A stretch of DNA of 48,387 nucleotides. It comes from Cellvibrionales bacterium UBA4451. Its GTDB lineage: Bacteria > Pseudomonadota > Gammaproteobacteria > Pseudomonadales > Porticoccaceae. The DNA lies in NCBI GenBank assembly GCA_002390285.1, contig DGPB01000020.1, positions 1 to 48,387 of the forward strand, written 5' to 3'. The translations under genes and the position numbers were made by a program. The notes below the pieces were generated by a model that did no database searches, had not been told where the DNA came from, and was given only the letters and a program-made list of their open reading frames with translations. Below are positions 34,976 through 42,972 of this stretch, piece by piece. The number at the start of each line of letters is the position of its first letter. Position 1 is the stretch's first letter.

Positions 34976-35460
34976 TGGGTGTTGGTCGCTCCGGGCGATT
35001 GTTCGTAAGGGGGTGGGAAATTGAGGCTAGTTATAATTTTGGTTTCCAGCAGTTCCATTTCTTCAGCATCACGGTCATCGATATGATCGTAACCCATCAG
35101 GTGTAGACTACCGTGAATTAGCATGTGTGCCCAGTGGGCATCGAGAGACTTGTCTTGTTGGCGAGCCTCACGTTCGACGATTTGGGCGCAAATAACTAAG
35201 TCGCCCAGTAGTGGCAGTTGAAGCGAGTCTGGCAGATCTGCTGGAAAAGAGAGTACGTTGGTTGCCCCTTGTTTATGGCGGTAACGCTGGTTGAGGTCGG
35301 CGCTTTCTTCCTCATCCACTACGCGGACGCTCAGTTCCAAGTCATCTTTTCCCCCCGTGTTTATTTCTGCCAAGGCAGCATATACCCACTGGTGCACTAA
35401 TTTCTCATCAGGTACGTTGGGACTGGATGAAGCATTTTCCATATCGATGGTAAGGTTCAT
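34972..35460 (-). CDS. ybeY: Endoribonuclease YbeY
   Basis: YbeY (162 aa) matures the 16S rRNA 3' end and takes part in ribosome quality control. The zinc motif HGSLHLMGYDH has His116, His120 and His126, and TNVLSFPADLP (67-77) is the second signature. It lies between a PhoH-like ATPase and corC, the standard arrangement. An internal ATG at codon 7 is a possible alternative start. Confidence 0.96.
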   Translation of the reverse strand: MNLTIDMENASSSPNVPDEKLVHQWVYAALAEINTGGKDDLELSVRVVDEEESADLNQRYRHKQGATNVLSFPADLPDSLQLPLLGDLVICAQIVEREARQQDKSLDAHWAHMLIHGSLHLMGYDHIDDRDAEEMELLETKIITSLNFPPPYEQSPGATNTQ

Positions 35461-35468
35461 TGAAATGA

Positions 35469-36524
35469 TTATTCGTCGCCGCTCTGCTCGTATGACTCAT
35501 AGGCATCCACAATCTGTGCTACCAGCGGATGTCGTACCACGTCTTTAGAGCTGAAGAATGAGAAACTAATATCTTCAATATCCTTTAATACCTCACAAAC
35601 ATGCAGCAGTCCGGACTGATTTCGGTGTGGTAGGTCTATTTGAGTGGTGTCGCCGGTAATCACAGCAGTGGCATTAAAGCCAATCCGAGTGAGGAACATC
35701 TTCATCTGTTCACGGGTAGTATTCTGGCTTTCATCGAGGATGATATAAGAGTTATTGAGAGTTCGGCCGCGCATGTAGGCCAGCGGTGCAACCTCAATGA
35801 CATTGCGGTCAATTAATTTGGCCACCGTTTCTACACCGAGCATTTCATAGAGAGCATCGTAAAGTGGGCGTAAATAAGGATCCACTTTTTGGCTTAAATC
35901 GCCGGGTAGAAAACCTAACTTTTCCCCCGCTTCTACCGCGGGGCGAACCAGCAATATTCGTTCAACCTCATCCCGGAGTAATGCCTCAACAGCGCAGGCA
36001 ACAGCCAAGTAGGTTTTCCCTGTACCCGCAGGCCCCACTCCAAAGTTAATGTCGTGAGTTTGAATGGAGCGTACATAGCGTTGTTGGCTTACACCGCGGG
36101 GCTTGATATTGCCTTTTTTAGTGCGGATAACCGTAAAGCTTTCAACATTCTCGGCAGTAGATTGAGTTGATGTGTTAGTACTGGCGGCAGATTTGTCCAT
36201 AGAGGGCTCGATATCGGAGGGCTTGGTGTTAAAGAATTCTACATTCGATTGTTGAATGGCCAGGTGGACTTGGTCAGGCGTGAGATCACCATCAATGGTG
36301 TTTTCCTGATAAATGTGATGAAGCAGGCGACCAGCAACTTGAGCTGTGGCATTGTCGCCGTAAAGCGCAAAGATATTCCCGCGGTTTCGAATCTCGATGT
36401 TCAACCGCTGTTCAATTTGCCTGAGGTGTTCGTCGAATTGGCCGCAAAGTGACGCTAAGCGTTTGGTATCACTGGGCTCGAGTGTAATAGTGTGAGCTGC
36501 TAGCTGTGTATTCAACTTTTCCAA
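35469..36524 (-). CDS. ybeZ: PhoH-like ATPase (YbeZ)
   Basis: A 351-aa P-loop ATPase of the PhoH family that partners YbeY. Walker A is GPAGTGKT (164-171) and Walker B is in YIILDESQNTT (near 250). An N-terminal domain (1-100) precedes a low-complexity Ser/Thr/Ala linker (about 108-128). The start is a TTG at 36524; no ATG is in frame nearby, and GGGGGCGGCC just upstream may serve as ribosome-binding site. Confidence 0.95.
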   Translation of the reverse strand: MEKLNTQLAAHTITLEPSDTKRLASLCGQFDEHLRQIEQRLNIEIRNRGNIFALYGDNATAQVAGRLLHHIYQENTIDGDLTPDQVHLAIQQSNVEFFNTKPSDIEPSMDKSAASTNTSTQSTAENVESFTVIRTKKGNIKPRGVSQQRYVRSIQTHDINFGVGPAGTGKTYLAVACAVEALLRDEVERILLVRPAVEAGEKLGFLPGDLSQKVDPYLRPLYDALYEMLGVETVAKLIDRNVIEVAPLAYMRGRTLNNSYIILDESQNTTREQMKMFLTRIGFNATAVITGDTTQIDLPHRNQSGLLHVCEVLKDIEDISFSFFSSKDVVRHPLVAQIVDAYESYEQSGDE

Positions 36525-36557
36525 TAGGCCGCCCCCTGCGGCAGTGCTTGTGTCGTT

Positions 36558-36586
36558 AGCATATAGCCTTTGACAGCGGCTGAAAA
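36558..36586 (-). promoter_or_regulatory. Possible promoter of the ybeZ-ybeY-corC-lnt operon
   Basis: On the - strand TTTTCA (36586-36581) and TATGCT (36563-36558) are separated by 17 bases, each matching the consensus at four of six positions. They lie 34 bases before the ybeZ start, in the 112-base gap after miaB, where no terminator is visible. Confidence 0.35.
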
Positions 36587-36636
36587 TACTTTTGCGGGCA
36601 CTTTATATATCAAAATACAGCTATTCACTTTTATTT

Positions 36637-38013
36637 TTATGATGCGGTGTTATTAGCGGAGGCTGAAAGGGGGATGGCCAGTTCACCTCGGAGAGAATTG
36701 GGTAAGGCCTCAGTGATGGTTACCTGAGTAAAGTCGCCCACCAGATTGTGATTTGTGGAGGAAAAATTCACCACCCGGTTATTCTCGGTGCGAGCCTGTA
36801 ATTGCCCCGGGTCTTTTTTGGAAATACCGGTAACCAGCACCGTTTCTGTCGAGCCTACCATCCGCCGGCTGATAGCAAGTGACTGCTGATTGATACGGCT
36901 TTGTAAAATATCCAGCCGTTGTTTTTTTACTTCATCTGAGGTGCCATCGGGTAAATCAGCTGCGGGTGTACCGGGGCGGGCGCTATAGATAAAACTAAAG
37001 CTATGATCAAAGCCAAGTTCGTGGATCAGCTTCATCGTGTCTTCAAAATCTTTCTCAGTTTCGCCGGGGAAGCCCACAATAAAATCAGACGAGAGGCTGA
37101 TGTCGGGGCGAATCTGCCGCAGCTTGCGGATTTTTGACTTGTATTCGAGAACAGTGTGGTTGCGTTTCATTGCAGCCAACACACGGTCTGAACCACTCTG
37201 AACGGGCAAGTGCAAGTGGCTGACCAGCTCTGGCACCTCTGCGTAGACAGCAATCAAACTGTCAGAAAATTCCATTGGGTGGGAAGTGGTATAGCGAATA
37301 CGGTCGATGCCGTCGATCTTGGCCACATAGGTAATCAGTTCGGCTAGGTCGCAAATACTGCCATTGGGCATGTCACCGCGGTAGGCATTGACGTTCTGTC
37401 CCAGGAGGTTGATTTCCCGCACATTCTGGCTGGCTAAGTGGGCTACTTCCGCCAATACATCTGTGGCGGGGCGGCTGACTTCTTCACCTCGGGTATAGGG
37501 TACGACACAGAAAGTGCAGTATTTAGAGCAACCTTCCATGATGGAAACAAACGCGCTGACACCATCGGCCTCCGGTTGAGGAAGGTGGTCAAATTTCTCG
37601 ATTTCCGGGAAGCTAATATCCACGATGGTCGTGCCGTTGCTCTGTTTCTGTTCCGTCATCATCTCGGGAAGACGGTGCAGGGTCTGCGGGCCGAATATCA
37701 AATCTACAAAGGGCGCGCGCTTTGCGATGGCGGCCCCTTCCTGGCTGGCAACACAGCCACCGACACCGATCATCAGGTCGGGGTTTTTGTCTTTCAGCTT
37801 TTTCCATCGACCAAGCTGGTGGAATACCTTTTCCTGCGCTTTTTCCCGAATCGAGCAGGTGTTGAGCAGCAGGACATCAGCTTCTTCGGGGTCGTCTGTG
37901 GTCACCATTTGGTGGCTTTCACCCAGAAGGTCACGCATTCTAGCGGAGTCGTATTCATTCATCTGACAACCGTGAGTAACGATGTGCAGTTTTTTTACCG
38001 GTTTGGTTGACAT
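36637..38013 (-). CDS. miaB: tRNA-2-methylthio-N6-dimethylallyladenosine synthase
   Basis: MiaB (458 aa) methylthiolates i6A37 in tRNA. N-terminal cluster cysteines are Cys16, Cys53 and Cys87; the radical-SAM CxxxCxxC is Cys162, Cys166, Cys169 (GCSKYCTFCVVPYTRG). A C-terminal TRAM domain (about 380-445) follows. The ATG at 38013 is preferred: a longer frame from 38079 would start upstream of the TATAAT at 38055-38050. It heads the miaB-ybeZ-ybeY-corC-lnt block. Confidence 0.97.
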   Translation of the reverse strand: MSTKPVKKLHIVTHGCQMNEYDSARMRDLLGESHQMVTTDDPEEADVLLLNTCSIREKAQEKVFHQLGRWKKLKDKNPDLMIGVGGCVASQEGAAIAKRAPFVDLIFGPQTLHRLPEMMTEQKQSNGTTIVDISFPEIEKFDHLPQPEADGVSAFVSIMEGCSKYCTFCVVPYTRGEEVSRPATDVLAEVAHLASQNVREINLLGQNVNAYRGDMPNGSICDLAELITYVAKIDGIDRIRYTTSHPMEFSDSLIAVYAEVPELVSHLHLPVQSGSDRVLAAMKRNHTVLEYKSKIRKLRQIRPDISLSSDFIVGFPGETEKDFEDTMKLIHELGFDHSFSFIYSARPGTPAADLPDGTSDEVKKQRLDILQSRINQQSLAISRRMVGSTETVLVTGISKKDPGQLQARTENNRVVNFSSTNHNLVGDFTQVTITEALPNSLRGELAIPLSASANNTAS

Positions 38014-38049
38014 AAATTGATTAAATTCTGAACAATTGTAAGGTCGCGC

Positions 38050-38055
38050 ATTATA
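38050..38055 (-). promoter_or_regulatory. Likely -10 box of miaB
   Basis: A perfect TATAAT on the - strand lies 37 bases before the miaB ATG, in the gap shared with the divergent DUF1820 gene. No good -35 is seen 16-18 bases upstream, so the call rests on the -10 and its position. Confidence 0.4.
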
Positions 38056-38162
38056 GCGGTAGCGGCGCACAAATCCCACATAGGACGGTCTAAATGGATG
38101 AAATTTGTTTGGGTTATGCTATGCTAGCCCGCTTTTTTTAAACTTTTGATTAGGCTGTCCTT

Positions 38163-38501
38163 ATGGCGTCCGACGCGATTTATAAAATTATATTTTTGAA
38201 CCAAGGTCAGGTGTACGAGATGTATGCCCGCCATGTGTACCAGAGTGATCTCTGGGGATTTCTTGAGGTTGAAGAGTTTGTCTTTGGTGAGCGCAGTCAA
38301 ATGATTGTGGATCCCGCTGAAGAGAAGCTGAAGACCGAGTTTTCTTCGATTAAGCGTAGCTTTATTCCGCTACAGTCAGTTGTACGTATTGATGAAGTGG
38401 AAAAAGAGGGTGCATGTAAAATCACTGAGGTGAAGGGGACTGGTAATGTTACCCCGTTTCCGTTCCCAGCAGGCGTGGCCCCTAAACCCAAGGGTGGTTG
38501 A
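38163..38501 (+). CDS. DUF1820 family protein
   Basis: A 112-aa soluble protein matching the gammaproteobacterial DUF1820 family: IYKIIFLNQGQVYEMYARHV at residues 6-25, then LWGFLEVEEFVFGERSQMIVDPAEEKL and a Pro-rich tail, NVTPFPFPAG. Function is unknown. It is a single-gene unit, divergent from miaB and ended by the bidirectional terminator at 38571-38601. Confidence 0.9.
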   Translation: MASDAIYKIIFLNQGQVYEMYARHVYQSDLWGFLEVEEFVFGERSQMIVDPAEEKLKTEFSSIKRSFIPLQSVVRIDEVEKEGACKITEVKGTGNVTPFPFPAGVAPKPKGG

Positions 38502-38570
38502 TCGAAACTGTTTTTTTCCGAGACTTTTTAGTCCGGCATTCTTTACGTGGAACTTGTGTAGGATATAAAT

Positions 38571-38601
38571 AAAAAAGGGCTGCACATTGCAGCCTTTTTT
38601 T
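38571..38601. terminator. Bidirectional terminator
   Basis: GGCTGC (38578-38583) pairs with GCAGCC (38589-38594) around an ACATT loop. The stem is extended by a run of A on the left and T on the right, so it serves both the DUF1820 gene (+) and the aminotransferase gene (-), which converge here. Confidence 0.92.
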
Positions 38602-38621
38602 ATGGGTAGCTTTAATCTAAT

Positions 38622-39899
38622 TTAAGCAGCCAATTTTTGCCTAACAGAGGCCAGTTTTACTGAGTTGCAGAAGATTGCCATGGCCTTATCGATTTCATCC
38701 ACCGTGGGAAATGAGGGCGCTATCCGGATATTTTTGTTCTCCGGATCCTTGCCGTAGGGGAAGGTGGCGCCAGCCGGAGTAAGCTTTACACCCGCTTCGG
38801 CTGATAATTTTACGACCTCATCAGCAAGTCCTGGGCGAGTATCGAAGGAGATAAAATAGCCTCCTTCTGGGCTATTCCAGTCGCCTAGGTCAGACTCGGC
38901 AAAATGTTCACAGAGATGCTGTATTACGCAGGCAAACCTTGGGCGAAGCAATTCCGCGTGTTTTTTCATGTGAGATTTCAGGCCAGCTAAATCTGGTATC
39001 ACATTCAGGTGACGCAACTGATTGACCTTATCTGGTCCAATAGAGGCAACCCCAAGGTGTTGTGTAATGATCTTGAGGTTGTTTGCAGAGCTGGCTAGAA
39101 ATGCCACACCAGCGCCGGCAAAGGTAACCTTGGAGGTAGAGGCAAACTGTAGAACACTGTTTTCGGTACCATGCTGGCGACAGTACGCCATGATGTTTGG
39201 CAGATTAGGTGCATCATCTGACAGGTCATGTACCGCATAGGCATTGTCGTAAAAAACGCGAAAGTTATCTGCTGCCATGTTTCCCAGTTTGGCCAGTCGT
39301 TCCACGGTATCTTCACTGTAGACACAACCGGTAGGGTTCGAATATTTGGGGACACACCAGATGCCCTTAATGGCCGAATCCTCTGCGACCAGTGTTTCCA
39401 CCAAGGCCATATCAGGTCCATTTTCATCCATCGGCACATTGATCATTTCAATGCCAAATTCTTCACAGATGGAGAAGTGCCGGTCATAGCCTGGAACGGG
39501 GCAGAGAAACTTAACTACCCCCTCATCGCTCCATGCTGAACCTTTACCATTAAGACCAAATTGCCAAGCAAATAAGATAGTGAAATACATCAGTGTGAGG
39601 CTGCTGTTGCCACCGACGAGGACATCATCTGCCTCAACGCCAAGAATCTCTGCTGCCAGTGCCCGCATTTTGGGCAATCCTACGAGGCCACCGTAGTTAC
39701 GGGTATCAGTTCCATCATCAGAAATGTAGTTCCCTTCTAGAGCACCATCTAGCGCGTTGGCCAGAGAGAGCTGGCTAGCAGACGGTTTGCCTCGGGTTAA
39801 ATTCAGGTTTAGCCCGCTGGACTTGAAAGATTCGTGTTTTGCAGCAAGCTCTTCCTGCCACTGTTGCAACTGTTCACGGGTTGCCTGATCGAGGTACAC
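38622..39899 (-). CDS. Aspartate aminotransferase, class Ic
   Basis: A PLP-dependent fold-type I enzyme of the Corynebacterium AspT group. LNLTRGKPSASQLSLA (32-47), TRNYGGLVGLPKMR (66-79), CPVPGYDRHF (133-142), SNPTG (187-191), Asp218/Tyr221 and the PLP lysine Lys257 (STSKVTFAGAG) are all present. It should interconvert aspartate and glutamate with their oxo-acids. The start is re-assigned to a GTG at 39899 (425 aa), because AAGGA lies 7-8 bases upstream. The longer frame from a TTG at 39959 has no such site and adds 20 unrelated residues. Confidence 0.9.
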   Translation of the reverse strand: MYLDQATREQLQQWQEELAAKHESFKSSGLNLNLTRGKPSASQLSLANALDGALEGNYISDDGTDTRNYGGLVGLPKMRALAAEILGVEADDVLVGGNSSLTLMYFTILFAWQFGLNGKGSAWSDEGVVKFLCPVPGYDRHFSICEEFGIEMINVPMDENGPDMALVETLVAEDSAIKGIWCVPKYSNPTGCVYSEDTVERLAKLGNMAADNFRVFYDNAYAVHDLSDDAPNLPNIMAYCRQHGTENSVLQFASTSKVTFAGAGVAFLASSANNLKIITQHLGVASIGPDKVNQLRHLNVIPDLAGLKSHMKKHAELLRPRFACVIQHLCEHFAESDLGDWNSPEGGYFISFDTRPGLADEVVKLSAEAGVKLTPAGATFPYGKDPENKNIRIAPSFPTVDEIDKAMAIFCNSVKLASVRQKLAA

Positions 39900-40422
39900 G
39901 TTGTATTCCTTATAGACGAGTTTGGAGAAGGATTTTACTCGTTCGATAGGTTGGCACAATACCTAAAATGGCTTAACCATGTGAAAAAGATCTTGGTTCC
40001 CAACGAGAGATCAAGGATCTTTGCTGAGAACTTTGCATTATGAAGTCGTAGTTATATCAATGTATATTCGATCTGCTGGTAATTCCATATATCCTATTTA
40101 TAGGACTTCTTATATATTTCTATTTGAAATAAAAAGAGATTACTATTAAAAATATTTTCTAGTTTAGCTTCAATAATATTCATCCCACTTGAACTGGTTA
40201 GGCTATCTCTTACAGGAAGATTATGGTTAGTAGAAGTTATTTACACTTTATTCTATGGTTACATTTTTGTTGTATTTTTTTGGCTTGTTTATGAATGTTT
40301 AAAGTCATTTATCTTTCCTTATGGAAAATACATCTAACAAAAAATTCAATTATGGTTGCAGGCAAGGCTACGCCACCACAAATTTTGACGTCATATGAAC
40401 TAAAAATTAAGGAGAGACTAAC
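39900..40422. other. AT-rich gap with remnants, no intact gene seen
   Basis: This 523-base stretch is clearly richer in A/T than its flanks. An imperfect hairpin (AAAGATC at 39986-39992 with GATCTTT at 40016-40022) and a small palindrome (TCCTAT-TT-ATAGGA, 40092-40105) are visible. An open but unstarted hydrophobic frame at 40128-40337 is listed separately. The rest shows no feature I can support; a good AAGGAGAG at its end serves the next gene. Confidence 0.5.
40128..40337 (+). pseudogene. Hydrophobic open frame without a start codon
   Basis: 69 sense codons are open from 40128 to a TAA at 40335-40337. The translation is membrane-like with charged ends: FSSLASIIFIPLELVRLSLT, then VIYTLFYGYIFVVFFWLVYE and FPYGKYI. 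No in-frame ATG, GTG or TTG exists near its beginning, so it looks like the 3' remnant of a membrane-protein gene or a chance AT-rich frame. I do not recognise a family. Confidence 0.3.
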
Positions 40423-40800
40423 ATGCTAACTAAAGGTGTTCTTTTGGCAACAGCATTAGCATTTATTGGATGTGGTTTGCTAAGTTTTTTTTGGCCAATA
40501 GTTATTTCTGGATATATTGGTTATGGCCTTACAAATGCTGATTCAAAAATTGAAATGGTAGCGATGTATGGTGGCTTGGAGATAGGGCTTGGCTTATTTT
40601 ATTTGTTAGGTGCGCGAAAGAAAGCATACTCTAAAGGAAGTTTAATCTTAATAATAATGACAGTTGGCGGTCTCACAATTGGCCGTCTATTTGCTTTCGC
40701 TGTAAATAGCGACCCTGTTACTAGTTATACCTATGGCGCTATCTTCTATGAGTCGATTACATGTGTATTAGCCTTTATTGCTTTATCTAAAATTAAATGA
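40423..40800 (+). CDS. DUF4345 family membrane protein
   Basis: A 125-aa protein with four membrane helices (about 5-30, 46-62, 70-90, 104-122) and the DUF4345 pattern MYGGLEIGLGLFYLLGARKK (near 48-67), then GGLTIGRLFAFAVN. Function is unknown. AAGGAGAG lies 7 bases before the ATG. It is intact although its neighbours are broken, and its AT-rich codon use differs from the rest of the window. Confidence 0.8.
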   Translation: MLTKGVLLATALAFIGCGLLSFFWPIVISGYIGYGLTNADSKIEMVAMYGGLEIGLGLFYLLGARKKAYSKGSLILIIMTVGGLTIGRLFAFAVNSDPVTSYTYGAIFYESITCVLAFIALSKIK

Positions 40801-40885
40801 AGGTTGTCCCATATGACAAGGAAAATTAGTGGATTAGGGGCGCCGGCCTCTGTTAAGGGCGTTATAATCTTAAGGGACAAGGGCA

Positions 40886-41330
40886 ATGAAAAAAGTTCTG
40901 GTTGTTCTAACAAGTTTAGTGCCACTAACCGGATGTACAGGGACAATGCCAAAACAAGGAGTTGTGAATAGTCGGCAGATGCAATGTTCAGCGACACAAA
41001 ATTGTGTTCATAGCCAGGAAAAAGATAAAAATAACTTTATTGAGCCGATCCTTATTTCAAGTACACCATTAGAGAAAAAATATATTAAAAATACTAGGGG
41101 GCTAAAAAAAATCGAAAATTAAAGTAGTTGAGATAAATTATATTAGAGCTTATTTAAATTATATGGTGTTCCGTTTTGTAGATGATGTTGATTTTCATTT
41201 TCCTGATACAAAACCAAGTAAAATACTTATACATGTTAAATCAGCTTTCAGGGTTGGATGTCCAGATCTTGGCATGAACCGAAAATAGATAGAAAAGATT
41301 CGCAATAAATTTAAAACAATTAACAAATAA
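40886..41330 (+). pseudogene. DUF1499 lipoprotein, broken by frameshift and stop
   Basis: The frame begins as a lipoprotein (MKKVLVVLTSLVPLTGC) with the DUF1499 motif NCVHSQEKDKNNFIEPI, but stops at codon 79. Removing one A from the A8 run at 41104-41111 restores a frame encoding VVEINYIRAYLNYMVFRFVD, then DVDF, IHVKSAFRVGCPDLGMNRK, a TAG at 41286-41288, and IEKIRNKF. Together these cover the whole DUF1499 domain. The TAG replaces the residue usually following NRK/NRR. Two independent lesions make a sequencing error unlikely to explain everything. An intact copy would be about 147 aa. Confidence 0.8.
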
Positions 41331-41345
41331 TAACCAAATCATTAA

Positions 41346-41651
41346 CAGCACTTTGATGCGCTTCGTTATGACTTACTGAAGCTGCCAGTTAGATTAAAGC
41401 TATATTTACCACTAATCATGTATATCACTTTAGATGAAAGTGGTGAGATGATAGGTCCAAGGAAAGAAATGTAGGTGGCTGAAAGGCTTTTTGTGGAAAA
41501 AATGGGTTTATCATTGCATGGCACTGTGTTCATAAATAGAAATGCGGTTTTGAGAGCAGTAAGGGAATGACACAGTGGCACTATAGATGGATTAGCCGCC
41601 ACTATAAAAAGTCCGAATTTCGTAATAAGGGAGATTAATCTAAAAAAGTAA
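41346..41651 (+). pseudogene. Unidentified decayed reading frame
   Basis: The frame from 41346 to the TAA at 41649-41651 reads like protein (HFDALRYDLLKLPVRLKLYL, then PLIMYITLDESGEMIGPRKEM) but is cut by TAG at 41472-41474 and TGA at 41568-41570. After the first stop it continues VAERLFVEKMGLSLHGTVFI. I do not recognise the family. No good start is seen; a stop lies immediately before the frame. Confidence 0.4.
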
Positions 41652-41665
41652 CCTGTATCTAATGG

Positions 41666-42349
41666 TTATAGGCTTTGCGGTTGGTAACTCTTGCAGATCA
41701 GTGGGTTGAGCCAGCGGCGGAAAAAACCAGTGAATTGAATGGGGGCCTCCACGGAGGTGAGGCAGATGCAAGCGCAGTCCTTACTGGCTACGGGGCGGTG
41801 CTGTTGGTGTTTGTCGCGTATTAGAAAGTCGCCTGCGAGATAAATGCCGTCCTCGTCGGAAAAGCTGCCGCTGAGGATGACCGTGTATTCGTCGCCGGTA
41901 TGGCTATGCTTACCCACATCACCACCGGGGTTGATTCTCAACAGTGATACCTGAGCGCCGTTGTCATCGCGGCAGATTTCGCTGGTGTATATGTCGGGGG
42001 CGGTCCAGCCCCAAGCTAGGCTGTCGTAGCCATCGCTCATAAATTGGCGCAGTGGTCGTGGGATGAGGAAGGTGTTACTAGCCACCTCAGCTGTTTTGCA
42101 GGGCCGTGCGGCTTGTGTCTGGCGAGGTTCATCCAATAGGGCCATTACCTGACCCTTTAATTTTGAACTGCCAGCCTTGGGGGCAAGCGATTCCAGCAGT
42201 AAGCCGCCAATGCTGTTGAGCTTTTGGGTGTGACTGCGGCATTGCTCGCAAAACTCTAGGTGCGTGGAGACACACAGGGCTTGGCTGATGGGCAGACTGC
42301 TTGCGCTGTAGGCCATTAATAGCTCTTCGTTGGGGTGGTGGTTCGCCAT
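41666..42349 (-). CDS. chrR: ChrR-type zinc anti-sigma factor with cupin domain
   Basis: A 227-aa protein that should bind and hold the ECF sigma encoded just upstream. The N-terminal zinc site HPNEE...HLEFCEQC uses His4/His5, His30, Cys34 and Cys37. The C-terminal cupin has His148, His150, Glu154 and His184, the spacing of the second zinc site of Rhodobacter sphaeroides ChrR, plus the CxC pair Cys194/Cys196. In Rhodobacter this domain is needed for release of the sigma factor under singlet oxygen. The gene begins 2 bases after the sigma stop. Confidence 0.93.
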   Translation of the reverse strand: MANHHPNEELLMAYSASSLPISQALCVSTHLEFCEQCRSHTQKLNSIGGLLLESLAPKAGSSKLKGQVMALLDEPRQTQAARPCKTAEVASNTFLIPRPLRQFMSDGYDSLAWGWTAPDIYTSEICRDDNGAQVSLLRINPGGDVGKHSHTGDEYTVILSGSFSDEDGIYLAGDFLIRDKHQQHRPVASKDCACICLTSVEAPIQFTGFFRRWLNPLICKSYQPQSL

Positions 42350-42351
42350 GA

Positions 42352-42972
42352 TTAGGGTCTCGTTACATCTTTTATCAGTAGTAGTTTGAGCTTTTGCAAC
42401 GCGAGGCGTATGCGGGACTTTACGGTTCCTAAGGGCAAATGCAATTCATTGGCCGCCTGCTGGTGACTTTTTCCTTCTAGGTAGACCTTGGCCAGTACAT
42501 GTCTCTGTTCGGGGGGAAGTTGTTCTAGTCCCTGACGGACTTGTTTTTGGCTGCGTTTCAGTTGTACGGCCTCGAAGAGGCTAGGAGCGGGGTCTTCGGG
42601 TTCTTGCCAGAGGTCTTCGACTTCAATGTGATTCACAAAGCGACTGTTGCGGCGAAGATTGTCTATGCGTGAGTTCCGTGCCAAGGTAAAAATCCAAGTG
42701 CTCGCAGCAGCCATTTCAGGCTTGTAGGTGCTGGCTTTATTCCACACCTTTATCATTACATCTTGTGCTAATTCGTCAGCGAGTAGGTATGCACCAGGCT
42801 GGGCCCTAAGGCTGTAGGCGCGCAATAGTGGTGTGAAGTGATCAAAAAGCTCACCAAAGGCTTCGCGGTCTTGTTGCTCTGCCACACACACAAGACAGGT
42901 TTGCCAGTGGCGATTAAGTATGTGCTGCTCTGCGCTTAGTGCAGCTGGCTGCCGTGTAAGTGTGTCACTCAT
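42352..42972 (-). CDS. rpoE: ECF sigma factor, RpoE/ChrR (ECF11) type
   Basis: A 206-aa sigma factor. Region 2 (about 35-105) includes ELFDHFTPLLRAYSLR, DVMIKVWNKA and ASTWIFTLARNSRIDNLRR. Region 4 (about 145-198) contains LEQLPPEQRHVLAKVYLEGK and the recognition helix LPLGTVKSRIRLALQKL. Pairing with a ChrR anti-sigma defines the singlet-oxygen/organic peroxide group. It should read the TGATCC promoters at 43072-43153, including its own (autoregulation). The ATG has no strong ribosome-binding site and overlaps the end of a 16-codon upstream frame. Confidence 0.93.
   Translation of the reverse strand: MSDTLTRQPAALSAEQHILNRHWQTCLVCVAEQQDREAFGELFDHFTPLLRAYSLRAQPGAYLLADELAQDVMIKVWNKASTYKPEMAAASTWIFTLARNSRIDNLRRNSRFVNHIEVEDLWQEPEDPAPSLFEAVQLKRSQKQVRQGLEQLPPEQRHVLAKVYLEGKSHQQAANELHLPLGTVKSRIRLALQKLKLLLIKDVTRP

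Noticed and set aside
37438..38010. 190-codon + strand frame opposite miaB
   Set aside because: It mirrors miaB codon structure; the translation has no family character and no plausible start signals.
39986..40022. Imperfect hairpin with a T run on the - strand before the aminotransferase
   Set aside because: The stem is AT-rich with a bulge, and no gene on that strand lies upstream to be terminated. Too weak to call.
40360..40400. Possible integron attC-like site before the DUF4345 gene (GGCAAGGCTACGCC)
   Set aside because: The paired R and L boxes of attC and an integrase are absent; the resemblance is only a few bases.
40886..41122. Intact 78-residue lipoprotein gene
   Set aside because: The downstream sequence encodes the rest of a DUF1499 domain in a shifted frame, so the short frame is the front part of a pseudogene.
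41366..41602. 78-codon - strand frame in the decayed region
   Set aside because: The + strand shows clearer protein-like remnants, and the - strand frame has no ribosome-binding site or family similarity.
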